Assembly: GCA_964443245.1 (NCBI GenBank)
Contig: CAYUEG010000127.1
Span: forward strand, 1-10,444
Direction: 5' to 3'
DNA from: CANJDH01 sp964443245
GTDB taxonomy: Bacteria; Pseudomonadota; Gammaproteobacteria; Burkholderiales; JAEUOS01
Length of the DNA: 10,444 nt
Part shown: positions 5,742 through 10,444 of the stretch, in pieces
Position numbering within the stretch: position 1 is the first letter of the stretch
Layout of the letters: every line of letters starts with the position of its first letter
Made by a program: the position numbers and the translations under genes
Notes under the pieces: generated by a model
The model's database searches: none
What the model saw: the letters and a program-made list of their open reading frames with translations, nothing else
What the model was told of the DNA's origin: nothing

Positions 5742-6716
5742 ATGTTTGCCTTCATGCGCCCTGTTTTGACTTCCCTGTTTGCGCTCACACTTGCCCTGCC
5801 CGCCGCCGCGCAAGACAAGGTCACCTTCATGACCTCCTGGTACGCGCAGGCAGAGCACGGCGGCTTCTATCAGGCGGTGGCGCGCGGCCTGTACAGGAAA
5901 CACGGCCTTGACGTCACCATCAAGATGGGGGGTCCGCAGGTCAACAACATGCAACTGTTGCTGGCCGGCCAGGCTGATTTCATCATGAGCTACGACTTTG
6001 CCGCCCTCACCGGCATCGAAAAAGGCTTTCCGGTGGTGACTGTCGGCACCTCATTCCAGAAGGATCTGCAAGGCATGCTCACGCATGATGATGTCAAAAG
6101 CCTGGGTGAGCTGAAAGGCAAGACCATTCTGGTGGCCAGCAGCGGCCGCACCACCTGGTGGCCGTGGCTCAAGGCCAAGTACAACTACACCGAAGAACAG
6201 ACGCGCCCCTACACCTTCAATCTGCAACCGTTCTTCGCCGACCGCAGCATCGCCCAGCAGGCTTATCCTTCTTCGGAACCCTTCCAGGCGCAGACGCGTG
6301 GCGTCAAGGCCAACTTCTTCCTGTTCGCCGATGACGGCTATCCGCCCTATGGCACCACCATGGTGACGACACACAAGATGGTGGCCGACAAACCGGATGT
6401 GGTCGCCCGCTTCGTCCGCGCCTCGATCGAAGGCTGGAAGTCCTATCTCGCCGATCCGGCCCCGGCCAACGAACTGATCCGCAAGGACAACCCCAACATG
6501 ACCCAGGAGCAACTCGATTTTGCCGTGCGCCGGATCAAGGAACTGAAGGTGTTCGACGGCGGCGATGCGGCCACCATGGGCGCCGGCGTGATCACCGAAG
6601 CACGCTGGCGCAACACCTACGACTACATGGTGCGGGCCGGCCTGCTCAAGGCGGATACGGATTGGCGCCGTGCCTTCACGACCCAATTCGTGCGTGACCT
6701 GAAGATCATGCCTTGA
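5742..6716 (+). CDS. ABC transporter substrate-binding protein, NMT1/THI5 (SsuA/TauA-like) family
   Basis: Periplasmic binding protein of 324 residues. The Sec signal peptide is residues 1-23 (RPVLTSLFALTLALPAAA, cleaved before Q24). It has no lipobox cysteine, so it is soluble. The mature start, VTFMTSWYAQAEHGGFYQAVARG, with GLYRKHGLDVTI and the following GGPQVNN, LLAGQADF and SYDFAAL, is the signature of the NMT1/THI5-like family, whose members bind pyrimidine precursors, sulfonates, aromatic acids and similar small molecules. The start at 5742 is set by GAGGAG (5731-5736) 5 nt upstream and by the signal peptide. The oxygenase gene starts 10 bp after its stop, with the stop embedded in the next ribosome binding site, so they are co-transcribed. 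No ABC permease or ATPase gene is in the window. The ligand is probably the oxygenase substrate, by inference. Confidence 0.9.
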   Translation: MFAFMRPVLTSLFALTLALPAAAQDKVTFMTSWYAQAEHGGFYQAVARGLYRKHGLDVTIKMGGPQVNNMQLLLAGQADFIMSYDFAALTGIEKGFPVVTVGTSFQKDLQGMLTHDDVKSLGELKGKTILVASSGRTTWWPWLKAKYNYTEEQTRPYTFNLQPFFADRSIAQQAYPSSEPFQAQTRGVKANFFLFADDGYPPYGTTMVTTHKMVADKPDVVARFVRASIEGWKSYLADPAPANELIRKDNPNMTQEQLDFAVRRIKELKVFDGGDAATMGAGVITEARWRNTYDYMVRAGLLKADTDWRRAFTTQFVRDLKIMP

Positions 6717-6726
6717 GGAGCGAACC

Positions 6727-7764
6727 ATGCTGGTGACCAAGCAACCTGTGCTGCGCCGATTCTGGTATCCGGTGATGCCGCTCTCGCAGCTGGACGCCGG
6801 GCCGCAACCTTTCACCTTGCTGGGCGAGCCCATCGTCTTGTGGAAACGCAGCGACGGCACGCCCGCCTGCGTGAAAAACCGCTGCTGCCATCGCACTGCG
6901 CAACTCTCCAAAGGCTTTGTCGATGGCGACTGGATTGTCTGCGGCTACCACGGCTGGACCTACGATGCCAGCGGCAAGTGCGTGCGCATCCCGCAACACG
7001 AGGGCGGCTCGATCCCCGAGAGTGCACGCGTGCCCGGCTACCACTGCCAGACCCGCTACGGCTACGTGTGGGTGGCACTTGCGGACCCGCTCAAGCCGAT
7101 CGTCGAGATCCCCGAGGATGCTGCCGGCTACCGGCGCATGCCGCAATACTGGGAGCGCTGGAACGCCGGTGCGCTGCGGCTGATGGAGAACTCCTTCGAC
7201 TCCGCGCACTTTTCCTTCGTGCATCGCGGCACCTTCGGGCAGTTCGGCAACAACAAGCCGGATTTCTTCAGCCTCAAGGAAACCGAATTCGGCTTCGAGG
7301 CCGAAACGCACCTGGTCATCAACAACCCGCCCGAGTCACACCGCATCACCGGCACCACCGAGCCGACCACGCGCCGCCATTTCCGCAACCAGTACCATCT
7401 GCCGTTCCTGCGGCGCCTGGGGCTGTATTACCCGAACGGGCTGGAGCACATCATCATGACCGCGGGCACCCCCGTGGACGACGAGCATATCCAGGTCATG
7501 CAATGGGCCTACCGCAACGACACGGAAGAGAATTGCCCGGAAGCGGAAATCAGGGCCTGGGACCTGCGCGTGGTGCTGGAAGACAAGGAGATTCTCGAAG
7601 TCGTCGATCCGGACGCGCCGGTGGACATCACGCGCCGCTCGGAAGAAAACATGCTGAGCGACCGGCCCGGCATCATCATTCGCCAGCAGCTGCTGGCGCT
7701 GTTGCGGGCCCACGGCGAAGAGGAAGTCTTTCGCGGCTCGCCGACCAGCAGCACCAGGGCGTAG
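6727..7764 (+). CDS. Rieske [2Fe-2S] non-haem iron oxygenase, terminal (alpha) component
   Basis: Cytoplasmic oxygenase component of 345 residues, in the size class of single-component-alpha enzymes such as phthalate dioxygenase, vanillate O-demethylase and dicamba monooxygenase. The Rieske cluster ligands are C53-x-H55 and C72-x-x-H75, with the usual 16-residue spacing. The mononuclear iron motif is E154-N155-x-x-D158-x-x-H161-x(4)-H166 (in MENSFDSAHFSFVHRG). D286 in LEDKEILE fits the third iron ligand, as in dicamba monooxygenase. All metal ligands are therefore intact. The ATG is 6 nt after GAGGAG (6715-6720). It forms a two-gene unit with the preceding binding protein, implying uptake and oxidation of the same compound. 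It needs a reductase/ferredoxin for electrons, and none is in the window. Whether it hydroxylates or demethylates is unknown. Confidence 0.93.
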   Translation: MLVTKQPVLRRFWYPVMPLSQLDAGPQPFTLLGEPIVLWKRSDGTPACVKNRCCHRTAQLSKGFVDGDWIVCGYHGWTYDASGKCVRIPQHEGGSIPESARVPGYHCQTRYGYVWVALADPLKPIVEIPEDAAGYRRMPQYWERWNAGALRLMENSFDSAHFSFVHRGTFGQFGNNKPDFFSLKETEFGFEAETHLVINNPPESHRITGTTEPTTRRHFRNQYHLPFLRRLGLYYPNGLEHIIMTAGTPVDDEHIQVMQWAYRNDTEENCPEAEIRAWDLRVVLEDKEILEVVDPDAPVDITRRSEENMLSDRPGIIIRQQLLALLRAHGEEEVFRGSPTSSTRA

Positions 7765-7765
7765 A

Positions 7766-7802
7766 GCAGCAGGCCAGGCTTTCGACCTCTCCGGCCTGCT
7801 GC
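7766..7802. terminator. Strong bidirectional stem between convergent genes
   Basis: GCAGCAGGCC (7766-7775) and GGCCTGCTGC (7793-7802) are a perfect 10-bp inverted repeat with a 17-nt loop. It starts one base after the oxygenase stop and ends 13 bp before the stop of the convergent Bug/TctC gene. The symmetry suits a shared transcription end for both strands, although no T-run follows on either side. Confidence 0.55.
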
Positions 7803-7815
7803 AGCGCGCCGGACC

Positions 7816-8814
7816 TTACTCCTTCTTCAGACCGGCAATACGTGCCGCTTCACGCGAGTTCTCGTAATCCTGCCGGATGAAGGCGCTAAAACCGGCCGCC
7901 GTCATCTGCTCTGCCGTGGCCACCTCGGCGCCCAGTTCCTTGAACCGATCGAGCGTGGCCGGCAGGCGCAGCGTGGCCACCAGCGCCGCCTGCAGGCGGG
8001 TGATGACATCGGCAGGAACGCCGGACGGCGCAAGAATGCCGATGTAGCTGCCCGCGGTAAAACCCTTCACCCCACCCTCGATCATGGTGGCCACGTCGTT
8101 CGCCAGTTCACTGCGCCGGGAGGACGCCACCGCCACGATGCGCAGCTTGCCGGCACGGTGCAACGGCAGCACCGAGGAAAACTCGGTTACCGCGCCCTGA
8201 ATGTTGCCGCTGATCACGTCGGGCAACAGCGCGCCGCCACCCTTGTAAGGCACGTGCGCCAGCTTCGCCCCGGTCTGCGCGTTGAACCGCTCCAGCGTCA
8301 GGTGGGTGGCGCTGCCGATGCCGGAAGTGGCCACATTCAACGGCTGGCGCTTGGAGAGCTCGACTGCCTCGGCCACCGTGCGCGCAGCCACGGCGTTGTT
8401 GAGCACGAGCGCGTGCGGCACGATGCTGGTCAAGCCGATCGGGGCAAAGTCCTTGAGCGGATCGTAGCCGGGGTTCAACTGCACGAAGGGGTTCACGGTC
8501 AGCGGGCCATTGGAGCCGGAGAGCAGCGTGTACCCGTCCGGCGTGGCGCGCGCAACGGCCGTCGCACCGACACCACCGCCTGCACCGGCGCGGTTCTCCA
8601 CCACCACCGGCTGGCCCAGGGCCTGAGACATGCCGGTTGCCATCAGCCGCCCGACGATATCGGCGTTGCCGCCGGGTGCGAATGGCACGATCAGGCGGAT
8701 CGGACGGTCCGGATAGTTCGCAAATGCGGCGCGCGGCAGCGCGGCCAGCAGCGGCGCGGCGGCCAGTGTCTTGACAAGGGTGCGGCGGGACTGCTGTTTG
8801 ATGGACGGCTTCAT
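7816..8814 (-). CDS. Bug/TctC-family tripartite tricarboxylate transporter substrate-binding protein
   Basis: Periplasmic solute receptor of 332 residues. The N-terminus carries a textbook twin-arginine signal: SRRTLVK at 9-15, hydrophobic AAAPLLAALPRAAFA, and cleavage after residue 32. The mature protein opens with YPDRPIRLIVPFAPGGNADIVGR, the Bug-family fingerprint, with a ligand-clamping loop (PGGNAD, D52). ENRAGAGGGVGA, DGYTLL and HVPYKGGGALLPDVISG follow in family order. The start at 8814 is fixed by AAGGAG 6 nt upstream and by the Tat signal; an ATG 24 codons earlier is rejected. It lies 68 bp downstream of the dienelactone hydrolase gene on the same strand, probably co-transcribed. The membrane partners TctA and TctB are absent, as is common for the many orphan Bug proteins of Burkholderiales. 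Ligands of the family are usually small carboxylates; this one is unknown. Confidence 0.94.
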   Translation of the reverse strand: MKPSIKQQSRRTLVKTLAAAPLLAALPRAAFANYPDRPIRLIVPFAPGGNADIVGRLMATGMSQALGQPVVVENRAGAGGGVGATAVARATPDGYTLLSGSNGPLTVNPFVQLNPGYDPLKDFAPIGLTSIVPHALVLNNAVAARTVAEAVELSKRQPLNVATSGIGSATHLTLERFNAQTGAKLAHVPYKGGGALLPDVISGNIQGAVTEFSSVLPLHRAGKLRIVAVASSRRSELANDVATMIEGGVKGFTAGSYIGILAPSGVPADVITRLQAALVATLRLPATLDRFKELGAEVATAEQMTAAGFSAFIRQDYENSREAARIAGLKKE

Positions 8815-8853
8815 CGAATGCTCCTTGGGAATGTGTTTTCGGAATGGTGACGC

Positions 8854-8873
8854 GCCAGCACGGTCTGGCTGGC
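8854..8873 (-). other. Intercistronic hairpin between the dienelactone hydrolase and Bug/TctC genes
   Basis: GCCAGC (8854-8859) and GCTGGC (8868-8873) form a perfect 6-bp stem with an 8-nt loop, 9 bp past the dienelactone hydrolase stop. It could stabilise the upstream message or lower read-through into the receptor gene. There is no T-run, so it is not a classical terminator. Confidence 0.35.
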
Positions 8874-8882
8874 ACCGGCGGA

Positions 8883-9578
8883 TCAAATCGGGTGCGCGTT
8901 CTGCAAAAAGGCCAGGGTGCGGGCGTGGGCAGCTTTGGACGCCTCGTCCACATACACTGCGGGCCGTGCTTCGTTGGCAAACGCATGGCCCGCCTGATAC
9001 ACGTGGATGTCGGCGGCGGATACGCCCTTGCGCACCGCGTCAATCACCTCGGCCGGGGAATGCGTGTCGGTCGCGCCGAAATGGAATTGCATCGGACACG
9101 TGACGGCCTTTCCTGCCTGCGTCAGCGCGGCCATGTGGGCCACCAGGGCCGTGCCGTAAAACGCCACCGAAGCCTTGAGCGCAAACTCCCCCGCACAGCG
9201 CAGGGCGAGGCCGCCGCCCCAGCAATAACCCATCACGGAAACCCCCTTGCCATGGTCAACCCGCGCAATCGCTGCCGCAATGTCGAGCAGGGTTTTCGCC
9301 TTGTCCAGGCTGTTCATGGTCTCGCGGCCGCGGTCGGGTTCGCCAAAAGGCACCACCGTTCCCGGCGCGGCACGATCGAACAGCGCCGGCACGATCACAT
9401 CAAACCCGTGCTTGGCGTAGGTGCGCGCCACGCCCTTGAGCTGATCCGTCACGCCAAAAATCTCCTGCAGGATCACGATGCCGCCGCGCCGGTTCGCACC
9501 CGCCGACACCTCGAACGCCTCAAGACGGAATCCGTCTGAAGCCTGCAACTGCACCATCGTTCCTTCGCTCTCTGCCAC
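8883..9578 (-). CDS. Dienelactone hydrolase family protein
   Basis: Cytoplasmic alpha/beta hydrolase of 231 residues, the normal length for carboxymethylenebutenolidase-type enzymes, which open dienelactone in (chloro)catechol breakdown. The catalytic set is complete: E39 (LQEIFG), nucleophile C119 in GYCWGG, D171 in ATDTHSP and H198 in AGHAFAN. Positions are almost identical to those of the Pseudomonas enzyme. I place the start at GTG 9578 because AAGGAG (9590-9585) lies 6 nt upstream. The in-frame ATG at 9557 has an AAGGA only 3 nt away, and an ATG at 9617 lies upstream of that strong site. A GC-rich hairpin with a CTCCT loop lies just before the ribosome binding site. It is followed by the Bug/TctC gene and preceded on the same strand by a GST. 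Many family members act on substrates other than dienelactone, and no catechol pathway genes are adjacent. Confidence 0.92.
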   Translation of the reverse strand: MAESEGTMVQLQASDGFRLEAFEVSAGANRRGGIVILQEIFGVTDQLKGVARTYAKHGFDVIVPALFDRAAPGTVVPFGEPDRGRETMNSLDKAKTLLDIAAAIARVDHGKGVSVMGYCWGGGLALRCAGEFALKASVAFYGTALVAHMAALTQAGKAVTCPMQFHFGATDTHSPAEVIDAVRKGVSAADIHVYQAGHAFANEARPAVYVDEASKAAHARTLAFLQNAHPI

Positions 9579-9810
9579 CGTGGTCTCCTTGGTTTGCCCG
9601 GGAGGAGCCCGGGCCACTTTTCTGGTTCAGTCGCTTTCGCCCGCTGACGCCCGGGGTGCATGTGCTTGAGGTGCATGCCCCATGCGAGCGGCGGATTATC
9701 TGGTGCTGCCAGACAAAGCGAAATGGCGATACCGCACTACCAGCTATCGCAATTCGTTATATCTTCTGATTGAACTTTCAGCCCGCGTGCGTGTCGCGCG
9801 CCGCCCGCTT
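9579..9810 (-). promoter_or_regulatory. Upstream region of the dienelactone hydrolase gene
   Basis: This 232-bp stretch lies between the GST stop and the GTG start and has no credible gene. It contains an AT-rich patch (9751-9780) with a TATAAC-like box on the minus strand and an inverted repeat GCGATA (9726-9731) / TATCGC (9745-9750). It also holds a small stem TCTGG/CCAGA (9699-9713) and a repeated GGTGCATG (9655-9662, 9670-9677) that can fold with the flanking GGG and CCC (9654-9681). The pattern suggests a promoter for the hydrolase-receptor pair that is independent of the GST gene. Confidence 0.45.
9596..9614 (-). promoter_or_regulatory. GC hairpin with anti-Shine-Dalgarno loop before the dienelactone hydrolase start
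   Basis: GCCCGGG (9596-9602) and CCCGGGC (9608-9614) form a perfect 7-bp all-GC stem. In the transcript (minus strand) the loop is CTCCT, complementary to AGGAG of the gene's own ribosome binding site, which begins only 5 nt after the stem. Translation control through this structure is inference. Confidence 0.45.
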
Positions 9811-10416
9811 TCACACCGGCGGCCTGGACGCGGCGAAAGACGGCACGGCGGCCGCAAACCGATCCAGCCACGCCACCATATTGGGCCGGTTGGCGCGCCA
9901 GCGTCCGGCATGGCGAAAGTCCATGTAGCCCAGCGCCGCCGCCAGCGTGAGGTGGCCGTAATCGGGGTGGTCGTTCCAGGCGGGAGGCGCCGCCTCCAGT
10001 ACATCAAGCGAACGATCGATCTTCGACTGCAAGCGGGCAACCCATGATTCAACCCGCATGTTCTCCGGCCGGTAACGCCCTTCATACACCTGCAGGAGCG
10101 CCTGTTCGATCAGGCCATCGGCCAGCGAGCCCAGGGTCAACGTGCGCCAGCGCTCGGGGCCGGTACGCGGAATCAGGATCGGCCCGGTTCCCACGGAATC
10201 GAGGTATTCGCAGATCACGTGGCTGTCGTGAATCGATTCGCCGTTATCCAGCATCAGCGCAGGAATGCGCCCCAACGGGTTGGAAGCATTGAGGTTGGCA
10301 TCGCCTTTGGTGGCATCCACCGGCATGACCTCGACCTTGTCTTTCAGGTTCTTGATGGCGATGGTCATGGTGACCTTGCGGCCGAAGGGTGAAGCGGGGC
10401 TGGACATCAGTTTCAT
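9811..10416 (-). CDS. Glutathione S-transferase family protein, YibF-like
   Basis: Predicted cytoplasmic GST of 201 residues. The thioredoxin-like N-terminal domain (1-75) has MKLMSSPASPFGRKV with candidate active-site serines S5, S6 and S9. It also has the cis-proline P52 in NPLGRIPAL and the glutathione gamma-glutamyl-binding pair D64-S65 in IHDSHVICEYLD. The helical C-terminal domain (about 85-201) has LADGLIEQALLQVYEGRYRPE, KIDRSLDVLEA and ALGYMDFR, which match E. coli YibF in sequence and order. The start at 10416 matches the family N-terminus, with GAAAG 8 nt upstream as a weak ribosome binding site. It heads the minus-strand run, but a 232-bp gap separates it from the next gene. Its role may be detoxification of electrophiles or a catabolic step. 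YibF itself is poorly characterised, so no substrate can be given. Confidence 0.92.
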   Translation of the reverse strand: MKLMSSPASPFGRKVTMTIAIKNLKDKVEVMPVDATKGDANLNASNPLGRIPALMLDNGESIHDSHVICEYLDSVGTGPILIPRTGPERWRTLTLGSLADGLIEQALLQVYEGRYRPENMRVESWVARLQSKIDRSLDVLEAAPPAWNDHPDYGHLTLAAALGYMDFRHAGRWRANRPNMVAWLDRFAAAVPSFAASRPPV

Positions 10417-10444
10417 GAAGTGGGCTTTCTGCGGTTGAGAAGGA

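Noticed and set aside
6840..7880. Plus-strand open frame of about 346 codons overlapping the Rieske oxygenase
   Set aside because: It is an out-of-frame reading of the oxygenase, arginine- and proline-rich, with no recognisable fold. It also runs through the convergent stem.
8815..8886. Earlier ATG (8886) for the Bug/TctC gene, overlapping the dienelactone hydrolase stop
   Set aside because: AAGGAG 6 nt before 8814 and the twin-arginine leader right after it define the start. The extra 24 residues have no leader character.
9618..9810. A tRNA or small RNA gene in the gap upstream of the dienelactone hydrolase gene
   Set aside because: No cloverleaf, T-arm sequence or CCA end is visible, and the stems present are too short and scattered to define an RNA gene.

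Overview
The window is GC-rich, densely coded DNA from a betaproteobacterium, most likely Burkholderiales or a close relative. The clearest sign is a Bug/TctC-type periplasmic solute receptor with a twin-arginine leader, a family heavily expanded in Burkholderiales. Gene density, AAGGAG/GAGGAG ribosome binding sites and the aromatic/xenobiotic gene content agree. I see no insertion sequence, integrase, phage gene, tRNA, rRNA or CRISPR array. No stretch over 300 bases lacks a gene. This is chromosomal-type accessory metabolism, not an obvious defence or mobile island.

Layout. (1) 1-515: the 3' end of a 3-hydroxyisobutyrate dehydrogenase-family gene, converging on (2) an NhaR-like LysR regulator (552-1442, minus). 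(3) A 145-bp AT-rich divergent control region follows. It holds two exact copies of a 10-bp repeat, 32 bp apart. (4) Running away from it is a three-gene plus-strand unit (1588-3531): a very tryptophan-rich small membrane protein, a TerB-like helical protein and a TerC/Alx-family integral membrane protein. (5) A lone exported protein that looks like an outer-membrane beta-barrel lies at 3645-4427. (6) An epoxide-hydrolase-type alpha/beta hydrolase is at 4501-5643. (7) A short intergenic region carries four 11-bp TTGG-headed tandem units and a hairpin. It leads into a tight two-gene unit: an NMT1/THI5-type ABC substrate-binding protein (5742-6716) and a Rieske non-haem iron oxygenase (6727-7764). 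(8) Converging on it from the minus strand are a YibF-like glutathione S-transferase (9811-10416), a dienelactone-hydrolase-family protein (8883-9578, GTG start) and the Bug/TctC receptor (7816-8814).

Functional reading (inference). The left half looks like a regulated metal-ion or envelope-stress cassette, with the NhaR-like protein as the probable regulator of the membrane protein-TerB-TerC unit. The right half looks like scattered parts for uptake and breakdown of aromatic or heterocyclic compounds: two binding proteins without their membrane partners, an oxygenase, two hydrolases and a GST. No substrate can be named from the sequence. All the gene families are known. The least explained parts are the small-scale regulatory structures, namely the 10-bp repeat pair, the 11-bp array with its adjacent hairpin, and the CTCCT-loop hairpin before the dienelactone hydrolase start, together with the Trp-rich protein's link to TerB and TerC.
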